Assembly: GCA_964626885.1 (NCBI GenBank)
Contig: CAZVJA010000028.1
Coordinates: 1 to 36,156, forward strand
Origin: CAZVJA01 sp964626885
Lineage (GTDB): Bacteria; Planctomycetota; Planctomycetia; Planctomycetales; Planctomycetaceae
Length of the DNA stretch: 36,156 nucleotides
Reading direction: 5' to 3'
The notes under the pieces are model-generated. The model was given only the letters and a program-made list of their open reading frames with translations, made no database searches and was not told the DNA's origin. Shown in pieces: positions 15,183 through 22,725 of this stretch (position 1 is the stretch's first letter; every line of letters starts with the position of its first letter). A program made the translations under genes and the position numbers.

Positions 15183-15812
15183 TTAGAAGTCGGGCGTAAG
15201 AATTTCCGCGACCCGCACACAGAAGTTGTCATTTAAGACCAGCACCTCGCCCCGAGCGATCAATCGGCCATTGACCAGAATGTCGACCGGGTCACCGGCA
15301 AGCTTGTCGAGCGGAACGACAGAGCCCTCTTTCAGCTTTAAGACTTCATCGATCAGCAGTTCCGTCCGTCCCAGTTCAATTCGGAGATCGAGTTCGACAT
15401 CTTGCAGCGCCGGCAAGCCGATCGAACCGGCCAGGTTCCCCTTGCCTCCTTCAAACGATTCGAACTGGAATGCGGCCGGCTCACCTAATTCGGCGGGGAT
15501 TCCACGACCCGATTTGAGATTTGGGGCGATCGCCTGGGCGAGGTCGGCCTCCGCCTGGTCGAGCAGTTTTTCGGTGGCGCTCGCCGTTGCGGCGGAGGAC
15601 GCCCCTTTGCCTCCCCCCTTCTGCTTCATCAGGTTTTCTATTTCCGAAGGATCGAGAACATCCCCGGAGGAACTCTTGGATGCAGGTTGCTTTGCTTCCG
15701 CTGGCTGCTTCGGCGCGGACGAGGAGCCTTTCGGCGGTGTAGCCCCGCCAGCCGATTTCAGGAGCGCTTCGATTTCATCGGGATTCAGCAGATCATCCGG
15801 TCCGTCGGCCAC
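15183..15812 (-). CDS. fliN: FliN with duplicated FliM-type N-terminal motif
   Basis: A 209-residue C-ring protein. The C-terminal SpoA domain (about 130-207: DVELDLRIELGRTELLIDEVLKLKEGSVVPLDKLAGDPVDILVNG...EVLVLNDNFCVRVAEIL) is typical FliN. The N-terminal extension holds two copies of the short motif found at the start of FliM and FliY, DLLNPDEIEALL (7-18) and DVLDPSEIENLM (51-62), and perhaps a third degenerate one (KLLDQAEADLA, 82-92). In FliM/FliY this motif binds phosphorylated CheY. No fliM lies between fliL and fliN, where it usually sits. The start is GTG at 15812, 11 bp after the fliL stop, with a weak GGTGAAG site. Confidence 0.92.
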   Translation of the reverse strand: MADGPDDLLNPDEIEALLKSAGGATPPKGSSSAPKQPAEAKQPASKSSSGDVLDPSEIENLMKQKGGGKGASSAATASATEKLLDQAEADLAQAIAPNLKSGRGIPAELGEPAAFQFESFEGGKGNLAGSIGLPALQDVELDLRIELGRTELLIDEVLKLKEGSVVPLDKLAGDPVDILVNGRLIARGEVLVLNDNFCVRVAEILTPDF

Positions 15813-15823
15813 GTCTTCACCCG

Positions 15824-16548
15824 TTACTGTTCCATGGTTCGAAATTCGCTGATGATGACTTCCTCGACAAATCTCTGCGGCAGAATGTTGTTGATTTCAG
15901 ACCGCAGATTTCGCTTGAACACTTCCAAATGCGGATCGTTGAGGTCTTCCATGCTCGACATTCGCACGACCTTGACGACCGCTTGATTGACACGTGCCTT
16001 GTGCGATTCGTTGATGACCTTGGTGAAATCCGCGCTCGAGGAACTCGGGATGATTGCGTATAGCTTGAACGTCACAAAAAAGATCGTCCCGCCGCCGTTG
16101 GTGCTGACAGAACTGCTGAAGTCGGAAACCAATATTTCCTCGGTGCTTCCGTGGCCGCCACTACCATGTTCACCGGCATGTCCNNNNNNNNNNNNNNNNN
16201 NNNNNNNNNNNNNNNNNNNNNNNNNNNNNNNNNNNNNNNNNNNNNNNNNNNNNNNNNNNNNNNNNNNNNNNNNNNNNNNNNNNCATGTCCCGCATCGTGA
16301 CTGTCGCCGTGTCCTCCGCCGTGTGCGTCCGCAACTGCTGATGCGTCTCCTTCGACGGCAGGACCGTGTGCCGCATCTGAGGGAGACGGCAGAATGAAGT
16401 ACACAACCGCGGTTTGTGCGCCCATCACGACCAACAGCAAGGCGAGGATCTTCACTTTCTTGCTGCTCAGATCGAATTTCTTTTTCGGGGGGGCTTCCCC
16501 TTCCGCGCCAGGTGCTGCCGGGGCCTCGGCGGCTGTATTTGATGACAT
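15824..16548 (-). CDS. fliL: FliL with His-rich linker, interrupted by assembly gap
   Basis: The N-terminal part (right of the Ns) has a short cytoplasmic stretch, a basic segment (PPKKKFDLSSKKVK) and one transmembrane helix (ILALLLVVMGAQTAVVYFIL). A linker rich in His, Gly, Asp and Ala (DAHGGGHGDSHDAGH) then runs into the gap and resumes beyond it as HAGEHGSGGHGSTEE. The C-terminal part is a typical FliL periplasmic domain (TIFFVTFKLYAII...RNLRSEINNILPQRFVEEVIISEF). FliL supports the stators at the basal body. The gap is exactly 100 N, a placeholder; for the two halves to be in one frame its true length must be 2 modulo 3. ATG 16548 has GGGAGG with 9-nt spacing; ATG 16554, two codons earlier, is only 3 nt from it. 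Confidence 0.85.
16184..16283. other. Assembly gap of 100 N
   Basis: Exactly 100 undetermined bases. Both flanks carry CATGTCC and code for His/Gly repeats, so the assembler probably broke on a tandem repeat; 100 is a conventional unknown-length placeholder. Confidence 0.95.
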
Positions 16549-16554
16549 TACCAT

Positions 16555-16965
16555 CCACCTCCCTGCGGATTACCTTCCCGCTGCGCGCAGCACGGAAAAA
16601 ATGCCGACATCGTCGCGGGCTTCATGCGGACGGGTTATATAATTCTCTCCAGAAAATCCGTCAACCCGATGATTTGGGGGATTAACCTCACGGATTAACC
16701 ATCGGTCGGACAGGATGAGTGGGCAGTCTGCGGGGTGTTGGGGCGTGGCGCTGGTCGTAGATGGGATGTGCTCCCGCCACGGGCATCGTCTTTATTTCCC
16801 GCACGGAGCCAGGTTGCTGGCGAGTTCGGTCAGGCGGAGCAGGCAGAAACCGCCGCGAGTGTGGGGGAACTGATCCGGACGCGGGCACACGCAGAGCACT
16901 TGTGTACTGCACCCTGGAGGCGAGCGGTGCGCTTGTCGATGCCGTTTCACAGCGCGATGATCGCG
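16555..16965. other. Gene-free stretch between flbD and fliL
   Basis: About 410 bp without a recognisable gene on either strand. The frames present are short and show no family resemblance. Many flagellar clusters carry motA and motB here, between flbD and fliL. A perfect hairpin (16951-16967) marks its right edge. Confidence 0.5.
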
Positions 16966-16967
16966 CT
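16951..16967 (-). terminator. Hairpin at the flbD stop codon
   Basis: AGCGCGA (16951-16957) and TCGCGCT (16961-16967) form a 7-bp stem with a 3-nt loop that overlaps the flbD stop codon. There is no T tract, so it may be an attenuator or a processing/stability hairpin rather than a full terminator. Confidence 0.3.
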
Positions 16968-17163
16968 AAGCGAGCCCCGAAAAAAGACGGACAGCGCGAG
17001 AATAGGCGAGAATTCGCTTGACCACCTCTTCCACCGATTCTCGCACGATGAGACGGTCGTTGGACGAGAGGGTGACGTACGTGTCCGGTCGGCTCTCGAC
17101 GTAGAGAATTCGATCGGCGTTCACGACGAATTCATCACCGTTCAGCCTGGTGAGCTTGATCAT
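16966..17163 (-). CDS. flbD: FlbD-family small flagellar protein
   Basis: A 65-residue protein of the short FlbD family (the Bacillus/spirochaete-type small protein, not the Caulobacter regulator of that name). The family pattern is MIKLTRLNGDEFVVNADRI, then ESRPDTYVTLSSNDRLIVRESVEEVVKRI. Its biochemical role is unclear; it is typically encoded between flgE and the motor genes motA/motB/fliL, and that is its place here, directly after flgE. The flgE stop is about 60 bp upstream and a hairpin covers its own stop codon. Length is normal. Confidence 0.88.
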   Translation of the reverse strand: MIKLTRLNGDEFVVNADRILYVESRPDTYVTLSSNDRLIVRESVEEVVKRILAYSRAVRLFSGLA

Positions 17164-17226
17164 GATCTGCTGCGCTCCATCGCCGAGCGATCATTTGGCG
17201 GGTCAATTGCGGCCGAAAGTGAATGC

Positions 17227-18912
17227 TTATCGACCAAGAACGAGCAACTCGTCGACCAGTTGCTGCACGGAGCTGATCACTCGGGCGTTTCCACGGTAGT
17301 TCGTCGAAGCGACGATCAAGTCGACCAGGTTTCGGCCGATATCCGTGTTCGACAATTCAATCGCACCAGACCGAATCGTTCCAGCTCCGAAGTTCCCCGG
17401 CGTGGCCAGGAATGGAGGCCCGGAGCTGACACCTTCACGAAACGTGCCCGAGCCCGCTTCCACCAAACCTTGCGGGTTGGAGAACCGTGCCAGCGTGAGT
17501 TGGCCCAGCGTGCGAATGATGCCGTTATCGAACACACCGTTGATCACGCCGGTTTCATCGATGACGAAGCTCGTGAGCGTTCCGGGATCGGACCCGTCTT
17601 GTGAACTGAGTGAGAGCGTGCTGCCGGCCGATTCGGACGAGATGCCTGATATGCCCGTCAAGTCAACGTTGACCTGCATCGGGCTGACGGCAGCGGTATT
17701 CGTCCGGTCGAACGAAATTGTGGTGGTGCCGCCGGCAGAGACGATACCGTGACTGTCGAAAGTCACTGTTCCGTCGGCAATGACGCTGTCCACATCGCTG
17801 TCGTCAGCACTTTCGAAGAAGTACCGGTAGACCGTGGCGCCTGTACTGCGGGACTCGAGTACCGACGTCATCTTGACGGTGATCGGCGTTCCGAGCGAGT
17901 CGAAAATCACGAAGTCGGTGATCGCGCTTTCGCCGTCGGCGGCTTCCGATTTGGTGAATCCGATGGGAAGGCTCGCGCCGTTGACGGTGATATCGCCGAC
18001 CGACAGGCTGAGATCGTTTACCGTTCCCATGTTGCCGACGACCTGAAGTTGTCCACCAACGACCGAGACACCCGGCTGCCCACCGGTGTTGCCGTCGTTG
18101 GGAATAGTGCCACCCGAGTGAAGCCCCAGGCCTTCATCCATCAGTGTCGCGAGATCACCCAACGTGGTGCCGGCCGCCACGGTCAACGTCACCGGTTCGA
18201 GAGTTCGCCCCCCCTTCCGGCCGGTAAATGAGATTGTATCACCCACGGCGATGCCGAGCCCCGTGCCGGGAGGCTGTTCGAGATTCGTCAGCAACGTGGC
18301 TGCCGTGGCCGCACCGCCACCGTTGCCAAGAGGATCGCTGAGCAGCAATGAGCCTTGTGTGCCAAGCGCACCGGTCGGCAAGAGTGCACCTGAGATCGCG
18401 ACGTTGCTTGTCTGCTGGGCGACATTCAGATCACCGAGCGGAATGTTGATATCGACAAGCTGGGTCGTGATCAGGTTAAAGTCGCTATCGACACCGTAAC
18501 CCTGCACGCGCAAGCCCTGGGCATTGACCAGCACGCTGTTGCTGTTGAGAGTGAAGTTGCCGTTTCGGGTGTAGACATCCCCTTCGGAACCTTCCATGAT
18601 GAAGAAGCCGTCCCCTTGAATGGCCATGTCGGAAGGGCTGGTACTGTTGGTGATGCTCCCCTGGGTGAAGTCTTTGGAGATGGCGGAAACGGTGGCACCC
18701 AGTCCGATCTGTCTCGGGTTGGTACCGCCGTTTTCAGCCGTGGGACGCGAACCAACGGAGAGCGTTCGCGAAAGCTGTGTGGTAAACAGCGTGGTCGATG
18801 CCTTGAAGCCGTTGGTACCGGCGTTCGCGATGTTGTTACTCAGCACGTCGATGGATGTTTCGTTGAGCGTCAAGCCGTTCAACGAAGTGTTCAGCGCGGA
18901 CGTTAACCCCAT
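17227..18912 (-). CDS. flgE: FlgE, flagellar hook protein
   Basis: A 561-residue hook protein. The N-terminal rod-type motif (LTSALNTSLNGLTLNETSIDVLSNNIANAGTNGFK), the internal FlgE repeat region (FTQGSITNSTSPSDMAIQGDGFF) and the C-terminal FlgBC-type helix (SNTDIGRNLVDLIVASTNYRGNARVISSVQQL) are all present. The Ser/Thr/Gly-rich middle (about 170-450) is a variable surface-exposed hook domain, which makes it longer than the roughly 400 residues of enteric FlgE. A Gly-rich GGGGGG leader sits about 8 nt before the ATG. FlgE polymerises into the hook, capped by FlgD and length-controlled by FliK, both encoded just upstream. Confidence 0.95.
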   Translation of the reverse strand: MGLTSALNTSLNGLTLNETSIDVLSNNIANAGTNGFKASTTLFTTQLSRTLSVGSRPTAENGGTNPRQIGLGATVSAISKDFTQGSITNSTSPSDMAIQGDGFFIMEGSEGDVYTRNGNFTLNSNSVLVNAQGLRVQGYGVDSDFNLITTQLVDINIPLGDLNVAQQTSNVAISGALLPTGALGTQGSLLLSDPLGNGGGAATAATLLTNLEQPPGTGLGIAVGDTISFTGRKGGRTLEPVTLTVAAGTTLGDLATLMDEGLGLHSGGTIPNDGNTGGQPGVSVVGGQLQVVGNMGTVNDLSLSVGDITVNGASLPIGFTKSEAADGESAITDFVIFDSLGTPITVKMTSVLESRSTGATVYRYFFESADDSDVDSVIADGTVTFDSHGIVSAGGTTTISFDRTNTAAVSPMQVNVDLTGISGISSESAGSTLSLSSQDGSDPGTLTSFVIDETGVINGVFDNGIIRTLGQLTLARFSNPQGLVEAGSGTFREGVSSGPPFLATPGNFGAGTIRSGAIELSNTDIGRNLVDLIVASTNYRGNARVISSVQQLVDELLVLGR

Positions 18913-19026
18913 GTCAGCGACCCCCCCAGGTCATTTCCTACGCAAACAAGATTGTATTTTCAAAGCGAACCGCTACCGCGCATCCGTGCAATGCAGGAGC
19001 GCGAACCGGATTCGCCTCGTCTATTG

Positions 19027-19034
19027 GTATCGGC
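19027..19034 (-). promoter_or_regulatory. Possible sigma-28-type -10 box upstream of flgE
   Basis: GCCGATAC on the minus strand, about 115 bp before the flgE start, resembles the GCCGATAA -10 element of flagellar sigma-28 promoters. I see no clear TAAA-type -35 at the right distance, so this is a weak call. Confidence 0.2.
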
Positions 19035-19130
19035 TAAAAGTTCGCGCAATCCGAAACAATTGTTGCGATCCCCCCAATTCGACCGAATCCCCAGTTTGGC
19101 AATCGGAAACGCGCACAAGCGGCGCGTAGT

Positions 19131-19146
19131 GCATAACTGCTTATGC
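19131..19146. repeat. Short inverted repeat between flgD and flgE
   Basis: GCATAA-CTGC-TTATGC, a 6-bp perfect stem with a 4-nt loop, lies about 27 bp downstream of the flgD stop in a 260-bp spacer. It could be an operator or a weak transcript hairpin. Confidence 0.25.
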
Positions 19147-19172
19147 CTCAGTGCATTACATTCTCTGGTCGG

Positions 19173-19592
19173 CTATGCGGCGTTGCTTTTCGTCACACTG
19201 CTGACGTCGCTCAGCTTCACTTCCTCGCTGCCGATTCCGACATACGCGGCGCCGTCGCGCAGGAAGGCTCGGTCGGCCACGCCATTCACCTGCTGTTGTT
19301 TCGCGTTCGTGCCGGTCACGGACTTTCCGATGAAATTCGCCGCGGTGGACAACTGCTGATTTGACGTGATCGCTTTCATCGCGTCTTCCAGTTCAATGCT
19401 GGCTTGGATGTTGCGCATCTGGGACAACTGATTGAGCAACTCCTCGTTGCCGATCGGCTCGCTCGGATCCTGGTTCTGCAATTGCGTAATCAACAGCTTC
19501 AGAAAGTCTTGCGAGTCAAGTCCCGCGAACCCGGTCTTTTCCTTAGGGACGGTGGTTGTTTTATTCGTTTGTGACGAGCTGGTTATTTCCAT
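19173..19592 (-). CDS. flgD: FlgD, hook-capping protein (short form)
   Basis: A 139-residue FlgD. The N-terminal core is diagnostic: LDSQDFLKLLITQLQNQDPSEPIGNEELLNQLSQMRNIQASIEL, followed by AANFIGKSVTG. FlgD caps the growing hook and guides FlgE addition. The protein ends after a short beta-like segment (AAYVGIGSEEVKLSDVSSV), so it lacks much of the C-terminal FnIII/tudor-like region that brings enteric FlgD to about 230 residues. ATG 19592 is used because AAGGGAG is 5 nt upstream and the open frame upstream of it is only a shadow of fliK. It lies between fliK and flgE, as expected. Confidence 0.92.
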   Translation of the reverse strand: MEITSSSQTNKTTTVPKEKTGFAGLDSQDFLKLLITQLQNQDPSEPIGNEELLNQLSQMRNIQASIELEDAMKAITSNQQLSTAANFIGKSVTGTNAKQQQVNGVADRAFLRDGAAYVGIGSEEVKLSDVSSVTKSNAA

Positions 19593-19653
19593 TTCAACTC
19601 CCTTCGTTCGCCAGATGCCCTGGCATCGAACGTCTTGACGGTATAGCCCCCCG

Positions 19654-21498
19654 TCAAATCTGAATATCCAACTGATCGATTGCGTTAGGAGCGGGTCGTG
19701 CCGGGTGATCCGCTTCGTCTTCTTGCTCCTGGTTGGTCTCTTGTTGCCGCTGTTGCTGCCGGCCTTGCTGCTGCGGATCATCATCTTGTCTGTCGGCGTG
19801 CTGCGACAAATTGTCGCTCGCCTGGTTTTCCGCCACCTGGACTTCAATTCGCTCCACGCGCGACCCGGTATGCGCCAATGCCTCGCGCAACGTTCCAAGA
19901 TTCTCGACGATGGCCTGGTGAGCCGATGCTGTCTGCGTTTCCAAACGTGCGGTCAGCACGCCATCTTTGCTGGAAATCTCGATTTGCAGCACTCCCAACT
20001 CGGGAGGATGCAGTCGTACACGCAACGCGCGACCGGTTTCATTCGCAAACTGCATTGCGTTTGAAACCTGATCCACCAGGCTGTGGGCACTAACCTTGAG
20101 CTGTCCCGAAGCCGCGTGTGGAGTGGCATGCGTTGACGTGATCTGATCGGCATGGTGCGTCGGAACCGGCTGATTGTTACCAATGCCCTCCGTGACACCG
20201 CTCTGTGAGAGGTCCGTATTCGGTACGGTTGTGGTCGTCGCATCCTGCTTGGTGGAATCACTTGTTTTGATGCTGAACGTGTCGTGGGACAGATCCGCCG
20301 CGACCTTGGGATCCTGCTCGGTCTTATCCGTCTGCTCGGCAGACGCGTGTGTCTCGGGAGTGATTGGCGACGGCGCGTCTCTTTGCGTGATGGCCTGCGG
20401 TTCTTGCACCGATGCAACATGATCGATGGCGATCGGGCCTGCCGATACTTCCGTTACCTCGCGCGGAGTCACTGTGACTGGAGCGGATTGCAAAACCAAC
20501 GCGTGAGATTGTTCGGCTTGATGGAAGGCTGGAGGTGTGTCGATCTGCTGCGTCTGAATGCCGTCCTCTCTCGACTTCCTGCTCTCCGAGTCAGCGGCGA
20601 CTTCATCTGTTGCGGAGCTTGTAATCGTCACGTCCGTGATTGCGTAGCCGTCGGTGAGTGGTTGCTCCGGAATCGCTTCGGACGCTGCTGCAACGACAAC
20701 CGATTTAAGCTCCACCTGCTGAGGAGATCCGTAAGTTGTGCCGTTTGTTGGCTTCTGAACGGTTGAAGTACTGTCGACTTCTTTCGTAACGCGCCGCCCT
20801 ATATCGGTGGGTAACGAGGGTGTAAAGATGGCTTCCACGAAACCAGAAGGGGGTTGAACCTCTTGATCCGCGGTTGTTGCGACAGTGAAATCCGGGTCTG
20901 CGTCGGGGCTCACGGAATCTGTCTGCAGGAGCTGATAGATCCCCAGAGGTGGCGTCGGTCCATCATCAACCTTCACAAGTTCTGGAACGGCGGCTGTGAC
21001 CGTCAGAATGGCGATGGCCGCGTTCGAGATCTCTACCGCCGTGGGCTCCTCAATCCCGAAATCGATAGACACAGATTGATCGCTCGGATCATCAACACCC
21101 GTGGAAGCCTGGCTGGGAGCGGCCGATGAAACGTTCTGCACGCAGTTTTCATCGGAGGAACCGGTCGGTGTCGTGGTTACGTTTGAATTGTCGGGAACCG
21201 ATGTGTCGTCCGATCGCTCAGGCGCATTCTTCGGAGACACGCTCCGCGTTGTCGACGCGTTGTCACGTGCTGCAACGCTTCGGTCCGGGGCAGAAGAATC
21301 GGCACTGCTTGGTGCGTTTGATGCGGTTCGCGATGATTGATCGGCTGGAGCATCATTCAGGCTCCGAGCGAGTTTGTCGCGGTAGTCGGAACTCGGGGGT
21401 GTCTTGCTCCCGGCACGCTGGGTGACTCCGGAATCGGTTAACGGGCCCGGCAATCCAGGCGCGACTTCAATCTGTGTTAACAAGTCGGTAATCGGCAT
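19654..21498 (-). CDS. fliK: FliK, hook-length control protein
   Basis: A 614-residue protein with a long, low-complexity Ser/Thr/Asp/Pro-rich N-terminal two-thirds and a C-terminal Flg_hook domain (SLVDQVSNAMQFANETGRAL, VRLHPPELGVLQIEISSKDG, then LREALAHTGSRVERIEV). The tail is very Gln/Arg/Glu-rich (QQQGRQQQRQQ). FliK is the secreted ruler that signals FlhB when the hook has reached its length; the extended disordered region serves as the ruler. The start overlaps the stop of the MotE-like gene (TGATG), implying translational coupling. flgD lies downstream. Confidence 0.9.
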   Translation of the reverse strand: MPITDLLTQIEVAPGLPGPLTDSGVTQRAGSKTPPSSDYRDKLARSLNDAPADQSSRTASNAPSSADSSAPDRSVAARDNASTTRSVSPKNAPERSDDTSVPDNSNVTTTPTGSSDENCVQNVSSAAPSQASTGVDDPSDQSVSIDFGIEEPTAVEISNAAIAILTVTAAVPELVKVDDGPTPPLGIYQLLQTDSVSPDADPDFTVATTADQEVQPPSGFVEAIFTPSLPTDIGRRVTKEVDSTSTVQKPTNGTTYGSPQQVELKSVVVAAASEAIPEQPLTDGYAITDVTITSSATDEVAADSESRKSREDGIQTQQIDTPPAFHQAEQSHALVLQSAPVTVTPREVTEVSAGPIAIDHVASVQEPQAITQRDAPSPITPETHASAEQTDKTEQDPKVAADLSHDTFSIKTSDSTKQDATTTTVPNTDLSQSGVTEGIGNNQPVPTHHADQITSTHATPHAASGQLKVSAHSLVDQVSNAMQFANETGRALRVRLHPPELGVLQIEISSKDGVLTARLETQTASAHQAIVENLGTLREALAHTGSRVERIEVQVAENQASDNLSQHADRQDDDPQQQGRQQQRQQETNQEQEDEADHPARPAPNAIDQLDIQI

Positions 21499-22211
21499 CA
21501 GTTCCCCCTTGGCGTTTCCGCGGGTGCCGGCAGATTCGCGGTCGGTTCACCCGGCACAGTCGGCTCCCCTAGTTTTCCGGCCGTATCCCGGATCAATTTT
21601 CGCGCCGGCTCTCCGCGACTGAGTGCCTCGAAGATCTCCTTGCCACGCGCGATCCGCGGTGCATCCTTCTCGATCGTGGCGAATTCCTTGAGCAGTCCGG
21701 CAACCTTTTTCTCAGGCATCTCCGAGAGCAGCAAAACATTCTCATCGAGCGTCAATTGCATGAGCGCGCTCACCGCGTCCGCCGGAGGCATGACGAGCAG
21801 CACAGCCTGCGCTTTCTGGGTCGCCTCGGATGTTCGTTCGGCATCCAGCTGCTTTAGCCGAAGCTCGAACTCCGATTGTAATTTGCGGAATCCTTCTTTT
21901 TCCTTGAGCAGTTCGGCCTTTGTCGAATCCACCATCGATTTGAGCGCGATCAAGGAGTGCTGCTGCGAGTCGAACTCGAGCACACGTAAACTGCGGTCCT
22001 TGACGACGTCCTCTATGGAAACATCTTCTTCGGAGGCCGGTTCCGATGCTGCAGGAGACTCAAAATCCTGTCCCGAAAGAGCCGCGCGAACATTCTTGAT
22101 CGTGCCGGCGTTCAGTTGTCCCCGAAACCACAGGATACCGAGGCCGAGTGCTTCCGAGCAGATCGTTGCGATGCAGCAAGCACTGATGATCATTCCGAGC
22201 GAGCGCATCAT
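21498..22211 (-). CDS. MotE-like flagellar membrane protein
   Basis: A 237-residue protein with one N-terminal transmembrane segment (MIISACCIATICSEALGLGILWF), a coiled coil (about 80-125: STKAELLKEKEGFRKLQSEFELRLKQLDAER) and an MgtE-N/MotE-like domain (AVLLVMPPADAVSALMQLTLDENVLLLSEMPEKKVAGLLKEF). This layout matches MotE/FlbB-type proteins often encoded between fliJ and fliK; in some bacteria they act as MotC chaperones or stator-scaffold components. The start overlaps the fliJ stop (ATGA) and the stop overlaps the fliK start. Assignment to the family is by domain layout and context; the exact role is inferred. Confidence 0.75.
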   Translation of the reverse strand: MMRSLGMIISACCIATICSEALGLGILWFRGQLNAGTIKNVRAALSGQDFESPAASEPASEEDVSIEDVVKDRSLRVLEFDSQQHSLIALKSMVDSTKAELLKEKEGFRKLQSEFELRLKQLDAERTSEATQKAQAVLLVMPPADAVSALMQLTLDENVLLLSEMPEKKVAGLLKEFATIEKDAPRIARGKEIFEALSRGEPARKLIRDTAGKLGEPTVPGEPTANLPAPAETPRGN

Positions 22212-22660
22212 CGACAGGCCTCCACGCTTCTAGCCGCGCTCCAGGCGTCCTCCAATTCCCGAGAAGTCCGCCGCTCTTGTTCGTAGTCGTATTCGCTCCG
22301 TTGTTTTTCCTCGATTTTTTCGAGCGCTTTGACCTCCTGGTCGGCTCGCACGAGTGCCTTGCGGCACAGGTCGATCTGCTGTGCGACCACTTCGCGACGA
22401 CGGTCAACCAACCGCATTTCGACAACCAACTGCCCGCTGTAATAACGTCGTGCCGCTGAACCGCTGATATCGACCGACCCGGACGCTCCCAGATTCTTCA
22501 TTTCATCGAGCTGAAAGCGGCGCGTGGCCTCCAACTTGCTCCGTTCCGCGACGAGACGGGCGTCGTCCTCCAGAACCGATGCCAGCAACTGCCGGCACAA
22601 GTCGCGGCGGTACTGCCTCAGTTTCAAGAGAGGCTCGAATTTGAAGTGAAAGGTCTTCAA
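22208..22660 (-). CDS. fliJ: FliJ, export chaperone-escort protein
   Basis: A 150-residue, almost wholly coiled-coil protein beginning FHFKFEPLLKLRQYRRD, the FliJ signature. FliJ is the stalk-like central subunit of the FliI ATPase ring and an escort for export chaperones. TTG 22660 is chosen because AGGGA lies 7 nt upstream and it puts the start next to the conserved FxFxxExLLxLR motif; in-frame TTG codons at 22681 and 22678 lack such a site. It follows fliI and overlaps the MotE-like gene by 4 nt. Confidence 0.85.
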   Translation of the reverse strand: MKTFHFKFEPLLKLRQYRRDLCRQLLASVLEDDARLVAERSKLEATRRFQLDEMKNLGASGSVDISGSAARRYYSGQLVVEMRLVDRRREVVAQQIDLCRKALVRADQEVKALEKIEEKQRSEYDYEQERRTSRELEDAWSAARSVEACR

Positions 22661-22725
22661 GCCAATATCCCTTTTCAACAAACGACAGGGTCAGGCTGTT
22701 CGTTGAGTTCGGTCGCGGTTGTTTT

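Noticed and set aside
15824..16558. Frameshift in fliL
   Set aside because: The two halves are in different frames only because the gap is filled with exactly 100 N; the true length is unknown.
16735..17604. Plus-strand frame of 289 codons
   Set aside because: It spans the gene-free spacer and the antisense of flbD and the flgE end; no ribosome site and no family features.
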